Position numbers and translations under genes: made by a program
The notes under the pieces: generated by a model
What the model saw: only the letters and a program-made list of their open reading frames with translations
Database searches by the model: none
Told to the model about the DNA's origin: nothing
Part shown: positions 21,237 through 31,686 of the stretch, piece after piece
Layout of the letters: each line of letters starts with the position of its first letter
How positions within the stretch are numbered: the stretch's first letter is position 1
Assembly (NCBI GenBank): GCA_009829735.1
Contig: CM020620.1
Location: forward strand, 16,341,186 to 16,405,185
Source of the DNA: Pyropia yezoensis
Lineage: Eukaryota; Rhodophyta; Bangiophyceae; Bangiales; Bangiaceae
DNA length: 64,000 nucleotides
Direction: 5' to 3'

Positions 21237-24200
21237 CCCAGGCAAGCCACCCCGAAGTACCGCGGGGAAAGCCCCACGGAGAGCGCGGTTGAGCCGACGC
21301 CGCATCAACCCCCGGGTACACCTTCCGGCCCCAACGACACGGCGTCAGGGGATTGATGACCAACCACCAAGGTTGGGAGGAGAGGACGGGATGCCCCGTC
21401 AAGTTGAACCAGCCAAGGGCCCTGTCCAGGATGCCCGAGCTACACCGGATATCGGGGTAGGCCACGTACTGTTCACCTTGGAGAACTTCAAGGTATCAAC
21501 CACACTGGGGGTTGACCCCCAGTCGACACGATCGTACTACCCTGTACTGGATACAGGGGCTGGACCCAACCTTATCCGGAAGGATACCCTCCCGGACAAG
21601 TGGCTTCCGCGAGTCAGAGTGACTCGGGGACCCACCATCAAGGACGCGAATGGTCGCCTCATTCGTACGACCGCAGCGATGTCGCTGCGGGTTACCATCG
21701 GGGAACTTACTACGGAAGTTGACTTCCTGGTATGTGAGACGCTATCGGTGCCCTGCATACTGGGGTGCACCTTTATCAACGTCCACGTTGATGCAATCCG
21801 TCCAGGCCGGAGGACCGTCGAGCTTCAAGAAGCCGACGGGACGATGCGAGGACATACAGCTATCGTCAGGGACCTGACGCTACAAAGGAGCCACGTTAAC
21901 GTGGCTGAGGTGTACGCAAGCGTCGAGCCGAAGACACTTCGGTTGGCCAAGCGAACTCGCTTTGAGCCGTTGTCAGAGACAGTCCTCCCGGTTAACTGTG
22001 ACCTCGCAGGCATCTGCAGAGTCCAGTCCAGCTTGCGGACGTACAAGCGCCATGGGTTGACCATGGCCAACGGTCTCATAGACTTCCCAGCAGGAGGGTC
22101 GTCCCTCCTAGTGATGGCGAATTATCGCCGTAAGGCAGTCACCCTCCCGAAGGGAACTATCCTCGGGATTGCCGAACTCTACGAAGGAGATATCCTTACC
22201 CCTGACAAGGAAGGTCAAGTGGAACCACTTGAGGTGCTGGCGGTCGCCGAGACCACCGAGCGACAGCAACCCGATGACGGGAAGCCTAACCCATCGGCGG
22301 CTCCGGCGGACCTGCCGCCAAAGGACCAAGAGGCCTTGAAGGCACTGGCCGAGGCTGACCTCGACCACCTTCCCCCTTCGGTAGCCGAAGGGGTACGACG
22401 GATGCTAAGAAAGCATGACGTCATGTGGACAGGCGGGGCCTTGGGTACCATTGGGGCAACCCAACATCGTATCGACCTGGTACCAGGCGCACGCCCCGCC
22501 CGGTCACAACCGCACCGAGCGGGACCTATGCAACGAGAGATCGTTGATGGGGAAGTGAAGAGGATGAGTGAAGCTAAGGTGATCCGACCTTCGATGTCGG
22601 AGTGGGGTGCCCCAGTCGTTGTTGTACCGAAGAAGGATCAAACCCCTCGGTTTTGCATCGATTATCGACGCCTCAACTTGGTTACCAAGAAGGACTCATA
22701 CCCTTTACCAAGGATGGATGAATGCATCGACTCCCTGGGGGAAGCTACGGTGTTTACCACCATCGACTGCAATGCCGGATACTGGCAGATCCCGGTGGCG
22801 GACGAGGATATCCCCAAGACGGCATTCGTCTGTCACAGTGGAGTGTACGAGTTCCTAAGGATGCCCTTCGGATTGTCCAGTGCCCCCGCTACATTCCAGC
22901 GGGCTATCGACATTATACTGTCGGGGGTGAAGTGGCGTAACTGCCTAGTGTACCTCGATGACGTCATCGTCTTCTCGCGTAACATGGATGACCATGTGCA
23001 ACATGTTGACGAGGTACTCACCCTCTTGAGGAACGCCGGGGTAACCCTGCGTCTGAAGAAGTGCGCCTTCTTCCAACAGACGGTCGAGTATCTGGGCCAC
23101 CAGATAACCCCTGGTAAACTAGGGGTACTCGAAGCCAACACCCGGGCACTCCGGGATGCTCGGTTCCCTAACACCCAGACGCAGCTCAAGAGCTTCCTGG
23201 GAATGTGCAATGTATACCGACGGTTCGTCAAGGACTTCGCTCGGATAGCTAAACCGTTAGCGGTTCTTACGAGCAGTACCTTACCCAAGGTACTCCAACC
23301 CCCTTCGCCTAGCGAAGAGGAGGCATTCGAGTCGCTGAAGCGAGCCCTACTATCCCCACCCGTCTTTGCGTTACCGCACAGACGGGGTACCTTCTTCATC
23401 GATGTCGATGCGTGCGATACCCAGGTGGGATGCACCCTGCTACAGGGGGAGACGTTGATCGGTTCCGGTAACGCTATCCCGGACCTACGTCCGGTAGGGT
23501 ACTTCAGCCGGAGCCTCAACCCGGCTGAGCGGAACTATAGTGCAACCGAGCGTGAGTGCCTCGGAGTTATATGGGCAGTGCAACTGCTCCGTCCATACCT
23601 GGAGGGCTCCAGGTTCATCGTGAGGTCCGACCACGAACCCCTACGATGGCTCCTCAAGCTTGGTGACAAGGATTCCGATAGCCATGGGAGGCTAGCCCGA
23701 TGGAGGCTGAAGATGGCCGAGCACGACTATCGTACCGTGTATAAGGCTGGGTCAACCCACCATCTCGGAGACGCATTGTCTCGACTCGACACCCCGAGCG
23801 GGGATACCCGCCCGGTGGACGAGGACATCCCGGTGGTACCGGTCTGCATGGTGGGTAACGCTACCCAGGGTATGGTTGACCATACCATGGCACACCTTGC
23901 GTGCCCATTGACCCTCGCGGACTTCCGCGGGGCACAGACCAATGACGATGACTGTAGACGTCATCATGCTAACCTCCTGGCCGGTACGGCCGGCATCTTC
24001 TCCGAGAACGAAGACGGACTCATATACCGGCGGGCACCCGCCGATGGACGACATCAAGTCGTGGTTCCCGTGTCCTTACGGCAAGCCGTCATGGAACGAG
24101 AACACGAGAACCCTACAGCCGGACACCCGGGGGGTTCACGTATGTTCGCAGCAATGCGAAGGTTCTTCTACTGGCCAGCAATGGCCGTCGACGTGGTCGA

Positions 24201-25380
24201 CCACGTAAGGGGATGCCACCCCTGTGCACGTAACCGCATGAGTCTGCATAGGCAGGCGTCTGCCATGAAGCTATTCCCACCCGATGGGCCCAACGAGCAG
24301 GTCGCTATCGACATACTCGGGCCACTTCCGGTAACGGAAGAAGGGAACAGGTACATCCTGGTCATGTCTGACCGGTTCACTAAGCTGTCACGAGCGGCAG
24401 CCATCCCGAATGATACGGCATACACAATCATGAACGCAGTGGTTGACCACTGGATCAGTGCATACGGAGTCATGAAGCAACTCCTCTCCGACAACGGAGC
24501 AAGCCTTACGTCGGCATTCTGCACTAATGTCCTGGGCATGTTCGGTATCGAACCACGTCGGGCATCCGACTACCACCCGCAAACCAACGGACAGGTGGAG
24601 CGGTTCAACCGCACCATCGTGAAGATGCTACAGTGCTACGTGGCCGAGCACACGAACACTTGGGACAGGCTTCTGTCCGTACTCACCCTGGCATACAATG
24701 CCAGGCCACATCGGAGCACAAACATCGCTCCGCTGGAGTGGGTCATGCCATTAGGCGTCGGTAACCTGACGCTGCCGCCAGGCAGGTGCACTCGGTATGA
24801 TACACCGAAAGGCCGACCGGCCGAACGTATCCACCTAGCTTGGTTGGCCAAGCTATCGTGGATGATTCCTAAGCTCAAGGGTGCCCTTGACAGAACACAA
24901 CTTCGATATAAGAAGAGCTTCGACGCCCGACTACGGGTGCGCAACGCTACCCGGATAACCGGTGACTGGGTCTACATCAGACACCAGAAGTTCCGGGGGA
25001 ACAAGCTCATGCAACCGGTCAAGGGACCGTACCAGATTCTCCACAGAGATGACCACTCTGTTATCTTACACTCCGATACGGAGATCCAACGCATCAGTGT
25101 GAATGATGTCACACCTGCTCCGAAGCCGGAACAGCCTCAGCCGGTACCGGCTGGGTTGCTACATGAAGCTCTTACAACCCACCGGTCAGATGACCCGGTG
25201 GGACCGGATGGGATCCCATACCAAGTAGAGAGCGTGGTCGGACACACCGACCCGGACCTACCAGGACCCTGGTACGTCAAGGTTATGTGGGTCGGATACG
25301 ACTCACCCACCTGGGAACAGGCGGCGAATATACCCCGCCAACTACTCATGCCTTACATGAGGCGACGACGCCTACTGTAA
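21214..25380 (+). CDS. pol of element C, unit 2
   Basis: A 1388-residue pol with the same domain order as unit 1: protease DTGAG, RT YLDD, RNase H, integrase with zinc finger and D, D, E residues, and chromodomain. It differs from the unit 1 protein at fewer than ten residues. It looks whole. Confidence 0.92.
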   Translation: MTGGRWGNPGKPPRSTAGKAPRRARLSRRRINPRVHLPAPTTRRQGIDDQPPRLGGEDGMPRQVEPAKGPVQDARATPDIGVGHVLFTLENFKVSTTLGVDPQSTRSYYPVLDTGAGPNLIRKDTLPDKWLPRVRVTRGPTIKDANGRLIRTTAAMSLRVTIGELTTEVDFLVCETLSVPCILGCTFINVHVDAIRPGRRTVELQEADGTMRGHTAIVRDLTLQRSHVNVAEVYASVEPKTLRLAKRTRFEPLSETVLPVNCDLAGICRVQSSLRTYKRHGLTMANGLIDFPAGGSSLLVMANYRRKAVTLPKGTILGIAELYEGDILTPDKEGQVEPLEVLAVAETTERQQPDDGKPNPSAAPADLPPKDQEALKALAEADLDHLPPSVAEGVRRMLRKHDVMWTGGALGTIGATQHRIDLVPGARPARSQPHRAGPMQREIVDGEVKRMSEAKVIRPSMSEWGAPVVVVPKKDQTPRFCIDYRRLNLVTKKDSYPLPRMDECIDSLGEATVFTTIDCNAGYWQIPVADEDIPKTAFVCHSGVYEFLRMPFGLSSAPATFQRAIDIILSGVKWRNCLVYLDDVIVFSRNMDDHVQHVDEVLTLLRNAGVTLRLKKCAFFQQTVEYLGHQITPGKLGVLEANTRALRDARFPNTQTQLKSFLGMCNVYRRFVKDFARIAKPLAVLTSSTLPKVLQPPSPSEEEAFESLKRALLSPPVFALPHRRGTFFIDVDACDTQVGCTLLQGETLIGSGNAIPDLRPVGYFSRSLNPAERNYSATERECLGVIWAVQLLRPYLEGSRFIVRSDHEPLRWLLKLGDKDSDSHGRLARWRLKMAEHDYRTVYKAGSTHHLGDALSRLDTPSGDTRPVDEDIPVVPVCMVGNATQGMVDHTMAHLACPLTLADFRGAQTNDDDCRRHHANLLAGTAGIFSENEDGLIYRRAPADGRHQVVVPVSLRQAVMEREHENPTAGHPGGSRMFAAMRRFFYWPAMAVDVVDHVRGCHPCARNRMSLHRQASAMKLFPPDGPNEQVAIDILGPLPVTEEGNRYILVMSDRFTKLSRAAAIPNDTAYTIMNAVVDHWISAYGVMKQLLSDNGASLTSAFCTNVLGMFGIEPRRASDYHPQTNGQVERFNRTIVKMLQCYVAEHTNTWDRLLSVLTLAYNARPHRSTNIAPLEWVMPLGVGNLTLPPGRCTRYDTPKGRPAERIHLAWLAKLSWMIPKLKGALDRTQLRYKKSFDARLRVRNATRITGDWVYIRHQKFRGNKLMQPVKGPYQILHRDDHSVILHSDTEIQRISVNDVTPAPKPEQPQPVPAGLLHEALTTHRSDDPVGPDGIPYQVESVVGHTDPDLPGPWYVKVMWVGYDSPTWEQAANIPRQLLMPYMRRRRLL

Positions 25381-25426
25381 CAACCCAACCGACACCGACT
25401 TCGGCTGTTGGGGGGTGAGGCTTATA

Positions 25427-25547
25427 CCTACTAAGTAGGGTGTGACATGGTTATGGCAGACTTAGGTTTCTAAGTCAAATCAGACTTAGGTTTCTAAGTC
25501 GAACCAAGCTTAGGTAACTAAGTAGAGCCAAGCTTAGGTAACTAAGT
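25427..25547 (+). repeat. Cluster of short hairpin repeats after pol, element C unit 2
   Basis: Copy of the cluster at 14569-14689, shifted by 10,858 bp, with hairpin units starting at 25459, 25483, 25506 and 25530. Confidence 0.8.
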
Positions 25548-26465
25548 AAAACCTGAACCTTAATAAGTTAACTTAAAGGTAAAGGCTAACCTCGATAATA
25601 TCGAAGTAACTAGAGGGCTTACACGGGAGGATGACCTCCCAAAGCCAAGACACAAAGTGAGGGAGGACAACCTCCCCAAGCATGAACCAACCGGAAGAAG
25701 TTGGACGGGAGGCAAGGCACCACTGAGCCAGAAGGGATACTCCCCAGGGCAGCAAACAGAGGCAAGCAATGCCCCCAGCGGGGGAGGAGTTTACACTCAC
25801 TACTACCCGGCCACCATAAGGGCCACCGGGTCCCTCTCCCGTACAAACAATAACACTCCTCAGTGGGTAGACCCACTGCCCGAGGGAGGCCACTCACGCG
25901 TAAGCGCGTATACCTCCGTGCTCCACCGGTCGGCAATGTCACGACGGTCGATCACCCGAGTTACCTCGGTGCATAGCTGGACGAGGGTGCTGCGGCCAGC
26001 CTCCACGTCCTCCAGAGCTCTCTGGAGGCGGTCAAGCACGCCACCGAAGCAACGCGCTGACCCAACCAGCGCAGCACCTGGGGGGATATCCCCCCAGCTA
26101 ACTGAGAGACCCTCCCGCATTGCGCGGGCAACAAGGGCGTCAACGCCCTCATACCAAAGACGGGGACCCCCGTCTTGTATGACAGGGGCGGGAGCGGACA
26201 CTGGCGCAGCCAGAGGAGCCAGAGGAGCCGACACGGCTACCACCGGAGCCGGTGGCACCTGACACGAGGCTCGGTAGGACCCTACCGAAGGGGCTCCACC
26301 GTAACCCCGGCGGGGCTCCGCCCGTCGACGGGACACCTCACGCTCCCCACCCGCAGAGCCCCACTCTCGGGGATGACGGCCAACCGCCGCCGGTATCGGG
26401 TTACCGAACCACGGGGCAAGGACCTGAAGAGGGTCATGGATAACCATGGGAATACCCAGGTCAGG

Positions 26466-26933
26466 TGTGGCAAAAACCACTAGCACACACGGCACCCAAG
26501 TTGGGGCGGTGTGCTAGGGCTGCCTCTCGTGTCGGGGGAACCGGAAGAAGTGCAAGTCGCACACACTCTGTCCCTGTTGTGGGGCAAACCCCCCACGGAC
26601 AAACAAGAGGATGGTGTGTGGTCCAACAGTTTCTTGGTCGGGACGGGGACGCAGGGCCAAGCCCCGCTGTCCCTCCCTTTATCCCCCAAGGGTCCACTCA
26701 GAATCTCGCCACTCAGAATCTCCCACCCCAGCACCTGCCCACCGGGCCACACGAAAATTCAAGACGATAAATGCAGAAAACCCTTAAATCCAAGTTGGAT
26801 TTCCTACTAAGCTAACTATCCCAAACTTAGGGAATATGGACCCAAATGCAGGGGGAGGAACGGATCAGGCTAGTGGCCTGCCGCCCCTTGCATGGCACGT
26901 GTTGCCCCCCTACCTGGGGTCAATACTGCCACA
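26466..26933 (-). repeat. Solo LTR of family A in unit 2 of element C
   Basis: A 468-bp solo LTR at exactly the position of the one in unit 1, with the same duplication TCAGG (26461-26465 and 26934-26938). The shared site shows both units descend from one element that already carried it. Confidence 0.93.
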
Positions 26934-28666
26934 TCAGGAACGGCCTCGGTGGACGCCCACCCATGGCAACTAAGCTCACCCGGCTGAGTACGCCGGATAC
27001 GCAACGAGTGACGAGGCAAGGGGGTAGCCCTAGCCTGCGGGTCCCGGTACGGGGGAAGGGCCAACACCCCAGCCCAGTTCACGGCATCGTGAACAGCCAG
27101 CAGGGCCTCGAGCTCCCGGGCCAACCCGGTCTTGGCGGCTATCAGGTCCACGCCCAACTGCGCGATGTGCCGACGGACACCCGTCGGAAGATGAAACAGG
27201 CGCCCCTGCCGGCGGACGGACAGCAAGAAGGAGGAAGCCTGCCCGAGGGTAACCTCAAGGGTGAAGGTACCCTGCAACGGGTGGACCGGCCGGGAGGCCA
27301 ACACACTCCCGAAGTATCGGAGACAGGAGCCGGTGTCAAACCGGAAAGCAGGGGCGGGTTCCCACCCCTCCTGCCACAGAGGAGGGCGCACGGGAGTGTA
27401 TACCGGCGCACGACCGTTGCCGGTCTGCAACGCACACGTTATATCCGTGCGGAACGCATCCGCCATGACACCATGGTTACGTCGCCAGCTCGACGCCGAC
27501 TTCAAACCCGCCATAGGCGGGTAGGGAGCAGCCAACGACAGATACGGGGGTACCCCCGGGTAGTAGTCAAAGTCGGGATACCGACCGGTATCGCCCACCG
27601 TCTCCCCGAACGCAACCGGCGCCGCCGCCGCCGCAATCCCCCGAGCACTAGCCGGGTAGTCAACCTCCCGCGGCAACGCGGGAGCAATCAGGTCGCATAC
27701 CCCGAAGTTGGGGTCGAGGTAGACCTTACCCCGTCCCACCCGGGTGCGCCAGAGCTGCGCATGCCGGTCATCCGGCTGACTCAGTATCCAATGGTGTTCC
27801 ACCCGGACCGCGTTCGGCTGGTTGACCAGCCGCACCAGCTCGCGCTCCCAACTCGGGTCCACCTTGACGCGCCGGGAGGACTCTCCACGGGGATGGGGCA
27901 GGTGGAAGTCCACCCGCATCCGCCCATCGGACTCCATTGACTCTTGCACAGTCAGGCCTCGAACCCGAGCCACCAAGTCGAACATCGACATGGCGGGTTG
28001 ACCCGCCGCCACGGCGACGCCGCCACCCATCGGGGCAACCCGGGCAGGACCAGGAAGAATAGGGGGCGCCGGGGGATGCCCCACCGGAAGAGGGGCCGGC
28101 GCCGGAGTCGCACGCGGCCGAGGAGGAAGAAGAAGGGCGGGCGCCCGCCCGGAGTAGCTACCGGAGTCCACTGCCATCGGTGTAGATCCACTTTGACCGC
28201 CAGACGCCCGCGGCACCGCGGGCAGAGCAACGCCGCCACCCGAGCCCGACGGGGGCACCTCGGGGGCAGCAGGGGTAGACCCGCCACCCGCAGCCGCGGA
28301 TGAACCACCCGGGCGGGCACCCGCGCCGTCTTGACCCGCCGTCCCGGGTGGGGTGCCACCATAACCGCCCGACACGCCGGCGACGCCGTCTTGAGGTTGA
28401 GCCGCGCCGGCACCGGCGACAGAAGCCATCCGGGCCGCCGGAGGAGTAGGGGTAGACGCAGCAGCTACCCGCGGTTGCCCGCCACCCGACGGAGCCGTCG
28501 TGCCGCTGCACACGGACGACAAACCGCCCGGAGCACCGTCCGGGGCCACACGAACGGTCACCCGGTCGTCCTCGTCCTCCGACGAGCTCGCCAGGAAGCA
28601 CTCGGCGGCGGTGGCGGAGACGGGAACGTCGTCCACCATCACCTCTTCCCCCTCTTCAGGCAGGAG

Positions 28667-29238
28667 TGTGGTATAAAACTCGATCCTCTCAGACACGTGT
28701 CAATATCCCTCGGGGGAAAGGGACAGGTAACGCAGAAAGGGGAACTACGAGAATGGTATGCCTGTTGCCTCACGTGCCTGCTTGCAGGGCAAACAGATAC
28801 GCACGGTAGTGCACACGGGGAAGAGGAAAGCAAACGCGCAGTTGTCTTTTTCCCTGAGGGCGCGGGCCGAGGGCGCCTCGCTGTCCCTCTTAACGTGCAT
28901 CTGGGGGAACCCCGGCACGTTGGCCCGGTAGCCCCCCCATAACCCCGAGTGGCCCCGACCCGAGTCTAACCTCGTCAGGTCGGGGGCCACTATCACTACT
29001 AATTCTATTCCCACTCACTAATCTCACACTCAAATTCTCTCAAATCAAGTCCCTCACAAATATGCAAAAACACATCAGAAATCCCTCTCTCGCGTGTGGA
29101 TAGCGTAGTCCACCGCATCCCAGTGCCGGGCACGGGCCACGGCCGCCAACCATCGCCACACGGCGGGCGTGTTCTGGCACCTGGTGCCCTCTGGTTGCAG
29201 TCCCGGGTCGGCGCCAAGTCGGGGCCAGGGATGCTACA
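28667..29238 (-). repeat. 3' LTR of element E (572 bp)
   Basis: On the element strand it begins TGTAGCAT and ends ATACCACA. It is indistinguishable by eye from the 5' LTR at 37745-38316. A purine-rich tract (AGGGAGGGAGCTA) precedes it on the minus strand. Confidence 0.93.
28671..28678 (+). promoter_or_regulatory. TATA-like word reading antisense to element E
   Basis: GTATAAAA lies at the outer edge of the 3' LTR and reads on the plus strand towards the antisense ORF, about 0.75 kb before its candidate ATG codons. The same word is present, in the same antisense orientation, in the LTRs of element D. A promoter role is inference. Confidence 0.35.
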
Positions 29239-29422
29239 TAGCTCCCTCCCTAGTCCGGCACGTCCTCGGGCCGAACCAGGTGCCACCGTGCACAGCCTCG
29301 AGCACGTCCACACCGGTGCCGAGGTCGAGCGTCTTCACCCGGTCACGATCACCTGCCCCGATTCTGCCCCCCCCCCTCCGCTCCTTCACCTTGGCCCTCT
29401 CGTTCCCCGGAGTCTGGACGGT

Positions 29423-31541
29423 ATGTCCAGTTCCGAGATCCAAGCTGGGCCCGTGGTTCCGGCGGCGAGTGTTGCGGAGGAGAACTCGGGTCGTCGTGCC
29501 CCTCTCCTGCCTCCGGTTCCTCGGATGTCGGTGCCGGCGCCGGTCGCCACGGCGGGGACGGATCGAGTTCCCCCGGCTTCCGCGATGCACCCGGTCGAGG
29601 CCCCCCCCGGAGGGTCTCCCGGAGATGCTTCTTGGGCAGGACCCTCTGGCGGCCCGGCGCTACTCCACGGTGGTCGGCAACGCCGGCGCGGCCCAGTGCC
29701 AGCAGGATTGCATGGACCTCTGGCGCAAGGAACTCCAGCGCGGGGTCTTGACCGAGATGGACAAGGCACGTCTTCATACGGCGGACCAGATGCGCCTGGC
29801 ACAAGACCGCTCCCAGAGCTTCTCGGGTTCCTCTTGGGTTGCTCGTCTGGAGGATCTCCCCTTCGCGCTGGTACTGGATCTACCCTTGACCGAGCGTCGC
29901 GTGTCCGCGTCCGTTCTCCGGTGGCCGGAGGAGGAAGGGTACGTCCACCGGGCGCTCAAGGTCTGGGACGAGGCGCTCAAGGGGTCGGGAAGCTTGAACT
30001 GCGACCCCCGTCCGAGCATGGTCGCTCTGGAGCCGCCTTTCTTGACCCGGAAATACTCCAAGTTGTCGCCGGCACGGGAGCAGGGTGAGCGACGCGGGCG
30101 TCAGCGTGACTTCCTTGTGAGCTGCAACCACCAGGAGTTCTGGAAGCTGGACAAGGCTAACCGGGCGGCATACTATCCCAAGGTCATCCCGCAGCAGCAG
30201 GAAGTCGAGATCCCGGTCGGGTTTGCTCCTTCCAGCATCCCTTGCACCTGGTACTTCTTGGACGCCTTGACTCAGGCGTCGATCAAGAGCTTCTTCCACT
30301 CAATCCCGTACATGATGTACACGTCCGAGATGACAGTCTTGGCGGCCAACCACTGGCTTCATGAGGTCTTGGTGTCCAACCGGCTTTGGTTTCTCCCTGA
30401 CCTCCTGATGGTCTGGATTGTCGACAAGTTGACCGTCGACTTCCTGTGCAGCCAGGACGAGGAGTACAAGGAGCTCTTCCAGGCGATGATCGACTTCCGG
30501 CGTCTGGTGCCGGTGCATGACCGGAACTTCTTGAACGCGATTGCCGACCAGAACCGCCCGCGTCGGGATGGCTTCGGTTGGGCGCAGGTGGTCTACCAGT
30601 CTTCTCCGGCCAAGGTGCAGCTGGCGACGCCGCTTCCGGCGTGGCCGCAGCTAGGTAGCTTTCCTGCTCCGGCCGCCCTTGATCTTCTGCCAGTTGGGCC
30701 GCCGGTGCAGGAGTCGGGATGGGCCGCGGCGGTCGGTCGGGCGTCTGCGGCGGCTCCGCTTCCTCCTGTTGCCCCTGTCGCCCCGGTTGCCTCGCCTGAA
30801 CCGTCACCGGCGCGTCCACGCCCTGTTCCTGCTGTGCCGGTACTTCAAGCTCCTCCGGCACCGCGCTTGTCTGCGGCGAGTCTGGGAGTGGCCGTGCGGT
30901 CGCCGACTACTCCGGTCGCTCTACCCCGGACGCCTTCTTCCAACGCCGGCGGCGCTGTGCCTCCGCTGGAGTTGGGTACTCCGGTCTCGGGGGCCGTTGT
31001 GGACCGTCCGGTAGTGTCATCCTCGGGCCGGTTCGAGATTCCGGCGCCGACTCTGCGCCTTACCCGCTTCCGGGTGCCTGACTGGTACCTGAACCAAGGT
31101 GGTCCAACATGCGACCAGTACGACGTCGGCATGATTGAAGACCAGCTGGGTCGTCTTCCGGTGCAGGTTGAAGGCGTCGGGTCCTCCCTGGTGCTGGGCA
31201 CTTACGCCAGTGTCTTGAACGACGTGGTCGACCGGGTGTTTGCTTGCGCGGACAGCGGCCAGATGTCGAACAACCCGGTGGTTGGCGAACTTCTGACGAC
31301 TTTGACGCGGCATGGCTTGGCCCAGCAGTGGTCAGAGACCTTCACGGGCTTCCAGCGGCGCCGACGGACATATCTGGATGAGCGGGAGCCACCGGCAACT
31401 ACTGGTACTACTCCGATGGCGTCATACCGGGATGCGCCGCGTCCACCGCACTACGTCATCCCGTCTTCCTCCGGTTCCCGCCGTACCGCGGAGGCAGCGC
31501 CGGAGGACACTCCCGCGGCTCAGCGTCCGCGCCGGGAGTAG
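29423..31541 (+). CDS. Antisense ORF of element E (unknown protein)
   Basis: It runs opposite to gag-pol between pol and the 3' LTR, and reads for at least 639 codons from an ATG at 29625; another ATG lies at 29423 in an overlapping frame. The protein has a Pro-rich beginning and an alpha-helical middle (e.g. MTVLAANHWLHEVLVSNRLW, DKLTVDFLCSQDEEYKELF). A Pro/Ala-rich linker encoded at about 30,650-30,960 follows, then a C-terminal domain with RFRVPDWYLNQGGPTCDQYD and a basic end. I recognise no family. It is retained, with interruptions, in element D. It may be an accessory function of the element. Confidence 0.65.
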
Positions 31542-31686
31542 TAGTTGGATGCAAGGAGGGTGAGGGTCTTGGGAGAAGCGAGGAGGGAAGATGCGGAGAG
31601 AAGGGTTGCTCGAGCGGGTGCTTGTTTTCCTTGATTGCTCCATGCTTGCATTGCGTGTTCTCCTTGATATACCCGTTCCCTTCTTC

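Noticed and set aside
26846-27940. 364-codon plus-strand frame in element C (also at 15988-17082)
   Set aside because: It is a shadow of the antisense ORF. The minus-strand reading is longer and protein-like.
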